NCBI GenBank assembly: GCA_037157565.1
Contig: JAZHRO010000002.1
Span: 35,422,501 to 35,486,500 of the forward strand
DNA: 64,000 bases
Origin: Thalassia testudinum
Lineage: Eukaryota; Streptophyta; Magnoliopsida; Alismatales; Hydrocharitaceae
Direction of reading: 5' to 3'
Numbering within the stretch: position 1 is the stretch's first letter; every line of letters starts with the position of its first letter. The translations under genes were made by a program, and so were the position numbers. Positions 1-10,354 of the stretch are shown in pieces. The notes beneath the pieces were generated by a model. It saw only the letters and a list, made by a program, of their open reading frames with translations, did not search any database and was not told the DNA's origin.

Positions 1-720
1 CTGGAACTCAGCTTGATCCAACTCACTACAGCTGGAACCTAGCTTACTTGAACTAGGGTCAGCTCATCCCAGCTCCATTCAGCTAATCTCAGCTAAATGG
101 CAGCCCAAGAGAGTTCATCTTAGCTCACCCTAGCTCAAGTCAGCTCAGATCCAGCTCAACTTAGCTGAGTCTAGCTCATCTCAGCTCCCACTAGTCCACA
201 GGGAGCTCTAGCTAGCTCAGCTGAGTTGACAGAAGTTCACCCCATCTCAGATCCAGCTACATCCAACTCCACTCAACTCCAGCCAGCTGAAGAAGAATTC
301 ATCTCAGCTCAGGAAACTCAAGTCCAGCTCCCGGGGACTCAGCTTAGCTCAACTTAGTTGAGCTAAGCTATCTTAGCTGCCTCAACCAGCTTGATTCTCC
401 CCGGGAGCACCAGACCTAGCTCACCTCAGCTCATTTTGGTAGAAGCTAGCTCACTTTAGCTTGTCTTAGCAACTAGCAAAGAACTAGCAAGCTAAGCCAG
501 CTAGAGTAGCCCCATGCCAGCCTCTTCAGCAGCAGCCAGCTCCAGCTCCAGCTCCAGACTTCTCCTCCTCAGCTCCTTCCTCCAAACCCTAGCTCCAACA
601 CCTTCTCCTTTACTCCACCTTTAGCTAAGCTAGCTTAGCTTAGCTAACAACCAGCTCCTTGGCCATCCACTACCTTCAAAGTCAACCCTAGCTAGCTCCA
701 CCAACTTAAGCCTACCTAAG
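1..720. repeat. AGCT-rich low-complexity U3 segment
   Basis: Irregular tandem runs of CAGCTC, TAGCTC and CTAGCT fill this stretch. The period is not fixed, so it is cryptically simple DNA rather than a satellite. It lies in the U3 part of the element A LTR. Confidence 0.75.
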
Positions 721-738
721 CTAGCTACCCTACTCAAG

Positions 739-932
739 TTGGCGCCACCTCCTAGCCATCCCTTCACCCCATTATCACCACCAAAAGACACCTTAGGTTG
801 GCGCCAAAAACTACCCCTAACCACCTCTATATTGGCGCCAACTTTCAGCCCTTAATCCACCCTACACCTACCCACATAAGCAATCCTAGCCATCCACCTA
901 ACCCCCCTTCTAGAATCCTTCATGGCGCCAAC
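739..932. promoter_or_regulatory. Cluster of four TGGCGCCA palindromes in U3
   Basis: TTGGCGCCA occurs at 739, 798 and 832 and ATGGCGCCA at 922, with degenerate relatives (GGTGCCA, GGCACCA) near 958 and 1014. The core resembles E2F-type sites (TTSGCGCC) and also matches the first eight bases of the primer binding site of this element. A regulatory role is inference. Confidence 0.45.
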
Positions 933-1110
933 TTAGACCACCTTCTAGAACCCTTTTTGGTGCCAACATCAAGGGATGTCAACACACATAACCACCCCTT
1001 ATGTGTCCCTTAAGGTGGCACCAAACACCCTTGGCCATTGGATCTTTAACCACCTCCATCTCTTCATCTTGGCCCTCCATTTCAAGGGTCACCATAGCCC
1101 CATTCCTATT

Positions 1111-1120
1111 CTATAAAAAC
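1111..1120 (+). promoter_or_regulatory. Probable TATA box of element A LTR
   Basis: CTATAAAAAC lies about 0.9 kb before the LTR end, the usual form of a plant LTR promoter. The 3' LTR copy lacks this segment. Confidence 0.5.
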
Positions 1121-2018
1121 CCACCACCTACCACCATTTTGGGGCATCCTCCATTAGTGTAATTTGCTACCTAAACCACCTATACCTACGGCCAAGAAGA
1201 AGGAGTAGAGAAGGAGATTAAAGGGGCACATCACCAGCCCTTTTGGTGCCTTCTTCTCCCCACTCTCTTCAACTTGGGCCATGCCAAGGAGGAGGACTCT
1301 TCCACTTCAAGGAGGACGGCCAGGCAAGGGAGAAGGACCTAGGGTGGACGTCCACCCTTGGAGAGAAGCTTAGGGCACGCCCCCTTAGGGCTTGCCTTGG
1401 AGGACATCACCTTGGCGGAGCACTACAAGGAAGGAGTTGAAGGATTCTTTTCAAGATTGGGAGCCACCAACCTTGGAGCAAGAAGCCCTCTTCTTCACCA
1501 TCTATCTAGAGGATTTGTGTTTGCTTTTCTTTATTTTAATTTTTCTAGTAGTAGAAGCATTCCTCTACTAGGCTTTTTTTTGTAAAACACTATTCGTCAA
1601 TCTAAGTTGCCTTCTTTGCAATTTTCTATTTTACATTTCTACTTACTTGTTTTTTAGCATTCTTCACTCCCTCTCCCTAATTATTCTAGGCCTTCACTTG
1701 CCTAGAGTGAGCTTAGGGAGAAGCTCTACTTGCCACTTAGAAGTAGTATTTTAAATTGAAGTGTAAATCACCTTCCTGCCACCATTTCGCATGTTGTCTT
1801 AATTTAAAAACAAAAAAATGATATATTGAAAAATACCAAAAAGAAAGTTGAGATTTATTCCGAGCAAGAGAATCACTATTGCAAACATATTGCCTCCTTG
1901 GACCACCCTAGATACTCTCCTATCTAGGAATATAAATTTAAGAGCGAAAGCGGATTTACGCGTTGCAACGACACTAAATTGCCTAATTAACAAACCATGT
2001 ATTTTCGCTATCACTTTT

Positions 2019-2036
2019 TGGCGCCGTTGCTGGGGA
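2019..2036 (+). other. Primer binding site, tRNA-Asp type
   Basis: TGGCGCCGTTGCTGGGGA starts five bases after the LTR end. It matches the complement of the plant tRNA-Asp 3' end with one difference (the usual form reads GTTGCCGGGG). This primer is typical of Athila-type elements and fixes the LTR boundary. Confidence 0.85.
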
Positions 2037-3697
2037 GGCACGGCTTTGCATTAATTAATTTTCTCTTGCTTGAAGTGGATCTCATCTCCTTCTCTTTCTT
2101 TCTTTTTTGTGTGTAGGAACTACAGCGGGAAGGCGGGAATCTGGAAGCGAGAGCTCAAAGATCCTTTTCTTCCCGTGAAATTCAGGTTGGTTCCCCTTTC
2201 TTGTCACATTTAGGCTAAAAAACTACCAAAATACACTAAACTTGGCTTTCAGGACCCTAAACACTTTAATTAAGTGGAGTGGTGCCCATATAAAATCCAT
2301 TGTTTGCTTGAATGCTTCTTTAACACCACTCCATTGCAAGTATTGGTGTTCTATTTTTCGGGTCCAGATTTCTGTCCGGACTTGAAAAATCGATTCCTAA
2401 CACCACAAGCCTCCTAAAATCATAAAATTTCATATAGTGACTCCTAATTAAGTTAGGAATATTTGTTCCAAATTTCAGAACAATTAGATTTGTATCTAAT
2501 TTTTAACAATTCATGGACTGCAGAGGGGTCACACCCTCTAATCTTCCTGTTTTGCTACTGTCTGCGAATTTTCAGAATTTTTATACTCATCCAATTTTTG
2601 TGAAATTTAGCTTGCTGGAATCCTTGTGAAATTTTACACATCATATAAAATCATAAAAATTTTCTGAGGTCGGTGATAAAACTGAAAAGTCCAAAATACC
2701 CACAGGTATCATTTCTGGACTTTGACACCAGTACAATTAAAAATTCAAAATAATTATCAAACAAATTCCTGAAATCTTACAAAAATATTTTCTGAAATCC
2801 TTGTTTGATTTTATTCAAAGTAGTGGTGTTGTTTGACTTGTTTGGACCACTACTTAATTCAGAAAGCCAAAAATCATTGGTAGTAATTTTCTGTCTTAGG
2901 AATAATTGGCTTAGGGTTTCTTTCTTTCTTTTTGGAGACTCACATTAAAGGAAATTAACCGTCACCAATACAACTTGTCTTTCCTTTGATTGTGAGATTT
3001 CAAACTTGTTTGGAAATTTAAAGAGAAAAACCCTAAAACACATTTAATTAAATCAAATCCTAAAAGACAAAAGTACAAAAAAATTTTTGTGACAACTTGA
3101 TTTCCATTGGAGCCACTCCAATTCCTGCACAAAAAAAAAAAAAATCAAAATAACAGGGCAACAACCCAATAAATGCCCTCCACATTCCGTGTGCACTATA
3201 GCATCCTAAACCTAATTAAAATTTGTAGCAACTTGACCCCTAAGGCTTTATCAACTTAGGCTTGCTATTTAGGTCATAAGTTTTCCTTAGTTAGTACCAA
3301 TTCTGTCATCTGTATCTGGTGTTTAGGTTGAGGGGCCAAGTCAAACGACCAGGCGCGGGTTTGTACAAGCATCTGGGGTTTTACTTGGGAAACGTTTGGG
3401 CCCAAACCTCCCCTTAAGCAACTTGGCTAGATTTGTTGATAGAACAGGTATTCACTATTGACTACTTATTTCCAACATAGACCAAGTCTTAGGTTATTAT
3501 TAGGGAGTCGCATTTAAGTTAGTTCTAGTTCTGTTTGTTTGAATTGCACACTTTCTCTCATCTCTTTCTCTTCTCCTCCCCTCCCGTTCTTCCATTTTAT
3601 GAACGGGCGACGGTCTTAAAATCCGCACTTGGAAGGACCATTTGATTTCGCCTCCCACGCAAAAAGACCACTTTTTCTGTCTTCTTCTCCTAACAAA
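2037..3697 (+). other. Untranslated leader of element A
   Basis: AT-rich sequence between primer binding site and first gag-like codons. I see no ORF or domain here. A long leader is normal for Athila-type elements. Confidence 0.6.
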
Positions 3698-5239
3698 ATG
3701 GAAACACAACAAAATAGATCCACTGACCCTTCCACTTCCACCTCTAACCTTACCTCTAACCCCATCACTAACCCTAATTCTAACCCTTCCACCCAAAACC
3801 CACCCAACCCATACCCAACCCTAATCACCAAGGGAACCATTATATGGGCAGAAATCCACACTATCCAAATCAGCCTCCTCCTAATCCACCACCTCAGCAG
3901 TCGCCCAGGTTTCTGCAATCATAGGCCCCCCCACCTCCTCCAAATAATAATCCGACTGCACATGCAGTTACTTTGAGGAGTGGGAAAACCACCACTGACC
4001 CCGGGCCTTCACACAAACCTGGTGAAATACCTATGCAAATTGACTCCCCACCTCCCCATCAGGAAGAAAAAGAAAAATAAAAATCTCAAGATAAAATTCC
4101 TGTCCCATTCCCACAAGCTCTCTACCCCACCACCAACAAAAAAAAGAAATCTGAGCCCACTACAGAAGAACTCATGGAGCTATTCGGGCAAGTTCATATC
4201 AATATTCCTCTCCTAGATGCCTTTAAATATATACCTGCCTATGCTAAATTTTTGAAGGAGATTTGTACTCCTAAAAGGCAGGTCAAAAATCTAGGACAGG
4301 TGCATCTTTCGGAGACAGTAAGCTCTGTCATACAGTGTAAGCTGCCTCCTAAGATGAAAGATTCGGGGGCGCCTTTAATTTCTGTAATTATTGATGACAC
4401 TACATTTAATCGTGCCCTCCTTGATCTTGGTGCGTCAATTAATATTATTCCCACAAGTTTATTCGAAGAATTTTAGATCGGTGAATTAAAACCCGTTGTG
4501 GTTACCCTGCAATTAGCCCACCAATCTATAATCAAACCTCGTGGGATTGTCGAGGATGTTTTAGTCAAGGTCTAGAATTGTGTCTTTCCTGTAGACTTTC
4601 TGGTTCTTGACATTGAGGCACCTGAATCATTACTGGACTCCCCTATAATCCTTGGACGCCCCTTTTTGGCCACTGCAAAGGCAAATATCAATTGCCACAC
4701 AGGCAAAATGGATATTAACTGTGCAGGTTAAACTATCACTTTAGATATTTTTAAATCCTCCAGGAGATTCCATGATGATAATTTCTTTGAGGACTCGGAT
4801 ACTGAAATTTCCAATATGGTGGAGGAGACTATGTTAATAGATACCCTTACCGATCACAATTTTTTGAGGACTCTGATTCCGAATCAATGGTCGGCGAAAT
4901 CTGTGATCGGGAAACTTGTCTTGACCCTAAATTTATTCCTGATACCCCCCCTAAGCACCTAACTTTTCCACACTAACTTCACCCAATCCTCACCATTCCT
5001 TTCCTGACTCCTTTCTTGCGGACCTGCCACCAACCCCACCCGAGTTTGGCATCCAACCTGATTTAAAACCATGGCCAGACTCGGGCTACACTTATCATTT
5101 TCCATCCAACTTTGATCCCAATATTGCTCCTAATCAATTTTCTAGGGATCTAGAAGAAGACACCTTTTTTGTGGGCATCCAAGTGTCCAATTATTTACAT
5201 GATCTTACGTCTTCCGTGCATACCTTCACGCCCGGCTAA
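3698..5239 (+). pseudogene. Degenerate gag-protease of element A
   Basis: The first likely ATG is at 3698 (METQQNRSTDP...). Reading across frame changes gives a proline- and asparagine-rich gag tail, the Athila gag signature VTLRSGK near 3970-3990, then a protease region at about 4174-4476 with ELFGQVHINIPLLDA and the active-site-like stretch ALLDLGASINIIPTSL. It continues as VDFLVLDIEAPE and PIILGRPFLATAKANI to about 4700. There are in-frame stops near 3927, 4474 and 4574. Most of the gag capsid domain and all of pol are absent. A last open stretch of about 84 codons (about 4988-5239, ending SSVHTFTPG) follows where reverse transcriptase would begin; I do not recognise it. Non-functional as a single protein. 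Confidence 0.75.
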
Positions 5240-5278
5240 ATGGCGTAAAAGATAGCACTGGATGGGAGGTAACCCATC
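5239..5278 (+). other. Conserved post-pol motif with TGGGAGG-type hairpin
   Basis: ATGGCGTAAAAGATAGCACT is followed by TGGGAGGTAACCCA (5263-5276), which can form a short TGGG/CCCA stem. The same arrangement follows the integrase stop in element B (24421-24458, minus), so it marks the old 3' end of pol although pol is deleted here. Confidence 0.6.
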
Positions 5279-5375
5279 AATTTTTTTCTTGCTTTCCTTT
5301 TTTCTTCTTCTAGGTTTTGTTCATCTTAAACCCGACCGTTCTTCACTAAGGTAATCCCTTTTCCCTCCTAATGCA

Positions 5376-5408
5376 TGAGGACATGGCATATCTTAAGCAT
5401 AGGGGGGT
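5376..5408 (+). other. Internal polypurine-tract-like block
   Basis: GAGGACATGGCATATC, then TTAAGCATAGGGGGGTG. It copies the form of the true 3' polypurine tract 1.2 kb downstream (AAGCATGGGGGTG at 6621) and recurs at the same relative place in elements B, C1 and C2. Confidence 0.6.
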
Positions 5409-6595
5409 GTTTTTAAATTTTTACGATCGATTTAGGATGTTCGAAAACCTAAAAATATGAAATTTTCTTTATTTCCTGCTTGCATATCCAAAAAAATAAA
5501 AATGTTGAAAACTTTTTGAGGAAAAATTTTGAAATCGGGACTAAGGTTGAAAAATTCACTTTTTGTACAACAGGATTTAATCTTTAACAAACTAAGGATG
5601 AGGATATGGATCTGATCATTAGAATTCCAGGGTCTATTTTAGACTAGATCAGATATCCTTCTCTAAAATTCCACCTGAACTCATGATAGTTCAGGTGACT
5701 TGATCCTATTTTGTAATATGGAAAGTATTTGACTTAGTTTCTGATTCAAAAACTTGCGTGTCTCGAGAAACTTCTTGTGTCAATTCTCACACACAAGCCA
5801 ACACTTAAAAACAACTAAAAATTTGAAAAACTCCCTTGTTTGGACTTAGTAAAAGTCTGAAGCAGATCATTGGTTTGAGTTCCCACCGCCGAAAAGGAGG
5901 AAAATGCCTCCTTTGAGGAAGCGATGTCAACATGTTACCACCTCGATGCTGCTCCATATCTATATTTCATATCTTTAGATGGAGTATTAAAGCGCATTTT
6001 AGCAGCTCAAGTGTCTTGGACGGTGCTCTACCTATAGTGTCGGAGCAAGAGCTTGAGTTTGCTTGGAGCGTCCCTTTTCACCACATCGTGTTTTGGGGTT
6101 GTGAGCTCCTGGGTAGTGTCATGGACAGTGCTATCCCGAAGTACTGGCGCCAGAGCCCCTCGAGGAATGGTAACGGGAATGATGATCCCGATACATTTGT
6201 TGTAAGACTACGCTAAAAATAAGCATGGGGGAAAAAAAGTAATAATAAATAAATTAACACGCCCTTATAAATGTTGGCTTTTCACAAGCACAGACACAAG
6301 GTTTTAAAGGATTTTGCAAGTTGCGAATCAGATTCATGAGCTAGAAAAATCCTAAAAACAAACATTTCAAGTCATTTGAATTAACGAGGGGTTAATTTGT
6401 GAATTTTCTGGAAGATATATTGATCCCGTTCTGTCTAATGGTTGGATCCAGAAGCAAATCTTGATGTTTATCTTCAACAAATCCCGTACCTCCTGTGTTT
6501 TAATCTACCAAGGCCCCTTAATCTCTTTTTCTCCTCAAAAGTTAAAAAAATTAGATTTCCCAAAAATTTCATTTTCCAAAAAAAAAAAATTAAAG
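5409..6595 (+). other. Element A post-pol region without recognisable gene
   Basis: AT-rich spacer between the internal polypurine block and the 3' end. A 94-codon open frame (5932-6216) matches no family I know and lacks supporting context, so it is not called as a gene. Confidence 0.5.
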
Positions 6596-6633
6596 TTTTG
6601 CTAAGAGACTAGCAAACGATAAGCATGGGGGTG
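6596..6633 (+). other. Stem-loop plus 3' polypurine tract of element A
   Basis: TTTGCTA (6597-6603) and TAGCAAA (6610-6616) form a 7-bp stem with loop AGAGAC. Directly after it comes AAGCATGGGGGTG, the polypurine tract, and the 3' LTR begins with TGATAAAC at 6634. Confidence 0.7.
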
Positions 6634-7281
6634 TGATAAACATCAGTTTATCATCATTCTTATGCATTAAAATAAACTTAGCTCTTAGGATTTTACACTA
6701 CAAATGGGTTTTTAGGCTGCATTTAGGCATAAATTAGGCTAGTCATGCATTGCATTTTTTTTATTGTCTTTTAATGTGTTTTTGTGAGTGTTAGGGATGT
6801 ACAGATACACAGATCCCTAAAACCTTAGCACTCAACTAGGCCTTTTTGTAAAACACCTTTTCATTTATCAAGTTGCCTTCTTTGCAAGTTTTCTTTATTT
6901 TGCATTTCTACTTGCTTGTCTTTAGCATTCTTCACTCCCTCTCCCTAATTATTCTAGGCCTCCACTTGCCTAGAGTGAGCTTAGGGAGAAGCTCTACTTG
7001 CCACTTAGAAGTAGTATTTTAAATTGAAGTGTAAATCACCTTCCCGCCACCATTTCGCATGTTGTCTTAATTTAAAAATAAAAAAATGATATATTGAAAA
7101 ATACCAAAAAGAAAGTTGAGATTTATCCCGAGCAAGAGAATCACTATTTCAAATATATTGTCTCCTTGGACGACCCTAGACACTCTCCTATCTAGGAATA
7201 TAAATTTAAGAGCGAAAGTGGATTTACGCGTTGCAACGACACTAAATTGCCTAATTAACAAACTACGTATTTTCACTATCA
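6634..7281 (+). repeat. 3' LTR of element A, internally deleted
   Basis: Starts TGATAAAC after the polypurine tract and ends CACTATCA. From about 6840 it matches the 5' LTR end closely. It is only 648 bp, whereas the 5' LTR is over 2 kb, so more than 1.3 kb of U3/R including the TATA box is missing here. Confidence 0.8.
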
Positions 7282-8828
7282 AGGAGATTCGCGAGGAGCG
7301 ATATATTGAAGAAGGAAGGACAAGAAGAATATGATAGAATTCTGTTTATTTCTTTCATGTACTCTTGTCTTTATTTTCTTACTCTTTTTTGTTTCTTAGA
7401 ACATAATGTTAAAGAGCCTCAAAGTACCCTAACAATAGTCCTAGGAACACCTGCACAACCCTAGGATACTTAGGTTTTCTGTAGAAGACTTAGAAAACCT
7501 ATATAGGGTTCAAACAGGCTTTCCAGACATCTAATTCCAAAATCAGATGTCTGATAATATGTTTTAAGACGTCTGACTATTGATTCAGATGTCTAATAAC
7601 AATTAGGCTGGACTTAGGCATTCTGTCTGATGAAATCAGACGTCCGGACCATAGTCCCGACGTCTTTGAAGATGTGTGATGGACTTTCCAGACGACCAAT
7701 TAGTGGACCGTTGGCTGGCTCACCAAATACTGCAGAATATGACCGTTAGAGCCTTATCAGACGTCCTTAGGTCTTTCCAGACGTCTGATAAATGACCGTT
7801 TTGCCTCGGCTGACCCAAAATCTCTTCTCAGAGATTTTCTAGCTGTTGTAATGTTTGGAAATCCATTCCCACAGAAAAAGTAGGTTTTCAGACGTCCAGA
7901 CATAGAGCCAGACGTCCTGTATGTCGTCTGATGGACTTGCATAAGAACCCTGTTTAGATTTGATTCAAGTCAGGAAGAAATCCGCCTAAAATCAGACGTC
8001 TGACCTTGTTTCCAGATGTCTTAAAGTGATCTTCCAGACGTCTGATGCCAGAATTAGACGTCTGATAACCCTGTCAGTGCAATCATTGTTCCTGATTTCG
8101 GCCTGATTCTCTTGGGCTTTGCACCCAACGGCTATGGAAGCTTTTCTAAGCCTTCCAAAGCCTTCCTAAGGCCTCTATAAATAGAGGGGAACCTCTTACA
8201 CACTTACATACACTTAGATACACCAAGAGACACCTAGTAATACACTCTCACACTCTCTTGTGTCCAAGCAAGCTCTTGCACTCCAAGCTCTAGTTCTACA
8301 TCTAGAGAGCATCAAGCCTTTACGCACCCGCTCTCCTGCCGTAGTTCACGAGAGCGACGTTGCGTGGCTCACGCACCCGCGTCATCAATTCGACGCACTC
8401 CTTGCAAAGGGGAGTTTCCTAATTCCTATAGAAGCTAGGTTTAAAATTACTTTGTTGGCTCTATAGGACTATATTTGTTATTTTATCTTTGTTATTTGGT
8501 TGGGTATTCGCTTTGCGAATTCCTGTCTCCTTCGTGGGACAAAATCCTTCTCGTGAAGAGAAGGGGTTGAGGAACGCTACCCTCGCACTTGTAGTGTGGT
8601 TGTAATTGAGGTTGAATCACCCTCGTTTAAAGTGATTCGTTTAGTGGATTTGATCAACTTGGTTGATCGAAAAATCCTAACTCGAGAGGGTTAGGTGGTG
8701 GTTTTCACCCGGTCTGGGTTTCCATCTAAAAATTATTGTGTACTCGTGTGATTGAATTTTTTTGAGATTATTTATATTTTATTTCCGTAATTATTACGTC
8801 ACCCCCTCCTGGTAGGGACGGTTCTACA
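7282..8828 (+). repeat. Copia 5' LTR, left part displaced by element A
   Basis: Matches 10522-12126 throughout, except for an extra segment of roughly 65 bp in the 3' copy. It carries many copies of the palindrome AGACGTCT in variants, a TATA box CTATAAATA at 8175-8183 and a CT-rich transcribed start. A short ORF near 8260 recurs in the other LTR and is not a gene. Confidence 0.88.
8175..8183 (+). promoter_or_regulatory. TATA box of copia LTR
   Basis: CTATAAATA; the same box is at 11479-11487 in the 3' LTR. Confidence 0.6.
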
Positions 8829-8830
8829 AT

Positions 8831-8842
8831 TGGTATCAGAGC
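8831..8842 (+). other. Primer binding site, initiator tRNA-Met
   Basis: TGGTATCAGAGC two bases after the LTR end is the standard copia primer site. Confidence 0.9.
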
Positions 8843-8883
8843 AGGTCTTGCTGTTTCGGCGTAACAACCAAGTAAGAAGATCT

Positions 8884-10029
8884 ATGGAGGGGAGCAGTTC
8901 CGCAATCAGAATCTCCGAAGGGCAGTCCACCGTCCGACCACCCTATTTCGACGGGAGGGACTTTGGATATTCGAAGTTGAGGATGAAGACGTGGCTCCAA
9001 GCCACTGAGTTCGAGATATGGGGATGTTGCGAAATCCCATACGAGATCCTGAAGCGACCCCAAGGAGGCTACTCGGAGCTGCAGATTCGAGAGCTTTCAC
9101 TCAACGCAAAGGCAATGAATGCCCTGTATTGCGCGTTGAGTCCGAAAGAATTTGTGCAAATCCAAGAGTGCACTACCGCCCACGAGATATGGAGGAAGTT
9201 AGAAGACACTCATGAAGAGATGAACTCGGAAGAAGAAGAAGAATCAGAGAAAAAGAATGAAACCGCTTGCATGGGTTTCATGGCAATCGGAGAAAGCGAC
9301 ATCGACAGCGAAAGCGACTCCAACAATGAGGTAAACCTGGATTTACAAGGCGCTTTTAATGAGCTTTTTGAAGTTAGTAAATCTTTAAAAATAGAAAACA
9401 ATAGCATGAAAAAGAATCTTAGTTTTCTTCGAAGTGAAAATGAAAGATTAGAAATAAAACTCAAGGATCTAGAAGCTAGTCCTAAAAATGATAACCTATT
9501 ATTAGAAAATCACAACCTCATCAATGAAAATAATAAATTGATTGAGGAAAATGTTAGTCTAAAAATAAAAATTTCTGATTTAAAAACTAAGATGAACATT
9601 ATAGAAAAAGAAATTGCATGTCTTAGGGAGAAATCAAATAAATTGATCAACAAAGTAGATAATTTTTATAGCCCTACGGTTGAGAAAGGATCTCCGTCAA
9701 GGAGACTCGTTAACAGATCCGGATCCAAGCTCACTTGGATACCGAAGAAAAATTTGGAATCTTGTTTTGTAGGGTTCAAGGATAACTACAACATGAAGGA
9801 CTGGACCTACAAGCTCAAGGCTGGTCAACTAGAGTTTGGAGAACCAAGGAGTAGACCAAGGAGGAGAACAAGAAGGCCGACGAGACAGCGAACAAATGAC
9901 GGACCCGCCGCACGTCGACCACCAAACTGGAGACCGGCGCCGATGCCCGGGCCTCCAAGCTACGGATGTGAGCCCCATCCGATGTGGCATTCACCACCAC
10001 CATTCGGGCCATTTTATTGGCAATGTTAG
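8884..10029 (+). CDS. Copia Gag-like protein, 381 aa, no pol
   Basis: I start it at the ATG of MEGSSSAIR; the in-frame ATG at 8830 overlaps the primer binding site and is an unlikely start. Residues about 15-120 are the copia gag core (PPYFDGRDFGYSKLRMKTWL, then LNAKAMNALYCALSPKEF and EIWRKLEDTHE). An acidic stretch EEEEESEKKN and ACMGFMAIGE follow, then about 140 residues of asparagine/lysine-rich coiled coil, then SKLTWIPKK, a segment that in full copia polyproteins lies just before protease. It ends in an arginine/proline-rich tail. The CCHC zinc knuckle usual in copia gag is not seen, and no protease, integrase or RT follows. The frame is intact, so it may still be translated. Function in particle assembly is inferred from the family. 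Confidence 0.75.
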   Translation: MEGSSSAIRISEGQSTVRPPYFDGRDFGYSKLRMKTWLQATEFEIWGCCEIPYEILKRPQGGYSELQIRELSLNAKAMNALYCALSPKEFVQIQECTTAHEIWRKLEDTHEEMNSEEEEESEKKNETACMGFMAIGESDIDSESDSNNEVNLDLQGAFNELFEVSKSLKIENNSMKKNLSFLRSENERLEIKLKDLEASPKNDNLLLENHNLINENNKLIEENVSLKIKISDLKTKMNIIEKEIACLREKSNKLINKVDNFYSPTVEKGSPSRRLVNRSGSKLTWIPKKNLESCFVGFKDNYNMKDWTYKLKAGQLEFGEPRSRPRRRTRRPTRQRTNDGPAARRPPNWRPAPMPGPPSYGCEPHPMWHSPPPFGPFYWQC

Positions 10030-10354
10030 GTGAGGTAAAACCATTTACCCTATCTTTTTATCATAAGCATTTAGATAGGGGGAGCTAAAAATTATGAGCT
10101 AATTGACAATTTTTAAGGGGGAGATGCAAGTTGGCTAAATTTCCTTTAGTAAAGGGGAGAAAAATAATAGCTATCTTGTTGTTTCAAAAAGGGGGAGGAC
10201 ATTACTTTTGTTAAAAGAAATTCATAGAAGAGCATGTTTTAAGGAGGAGTTATAGAAAATTTAAAATCAATCAAACCTTTTTGATAATGTCAAAAAGGGG
10301 GAGGATTTTTTGCATTATTATTTATGATTTTGTCATCATAAAAAATGGAGAGAT
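10030..10354 (+). other. Copia 3' untranslated region and polypurine tract
   Basis: Contains three or more AAAGGGGGAG-type purine runs (10076, 10118, 10190, 10294) and ends with AAAAAATGGAGAGAT directly before the LTR start TGTTGG at 10355. GGGGGAG runs of this kind are common after gag-pol in copia elements. Confidence 0.65.

Larger units (their letters stand above)
1..2013 (+). repeat. 5' LTR of element A (left end truncated by window)
   Basis: Bases about 1567-2013 match about 6840-7281 almost line for line, including the shared ending CGCTATCA/CACTATCA, and 2019 begins a primer binding site, so this is the U3-R-U5 of a 5' LTR. It has an AGCT-rich U3, a TATA box near 1111 and an AT-rich U5. 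The bases before about 1567 have no counterpart in the 3' LTR, which is far shorter. Confidence 0.8.
1..7281 (+). mobile_element. Element A: non-autonomous Athila-type LTR retrotransposon, 5' end outside window
   Basis: Two related LTR sequences (1-2013 and 6634-7281) flank an internal region that starts with a tRNA-Asp-type primer binding site and ends with a polypurine tract. The internal part is only 4.6 kb and encodes a gag C-terminus and a protease; no reverse transcriptase, RNase H or integrase can be read, so it must have depended on proteins from a relative. It is inserted in the 5' LTR of the copia element that follows. Sequence after 7281 (aggagattcgcgagg) lines up with the copia 3' LTR near 10522, so the target duplication is probably AGGAG, but the left copy is outside the window. 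Confidence 0.85.

Noticed and set aside
5932..6216. 94-codon ORF in element A post-pol region as an env remnant
   Set aside because: No signal peptide, membrane segment or similarity in element B at the same place.
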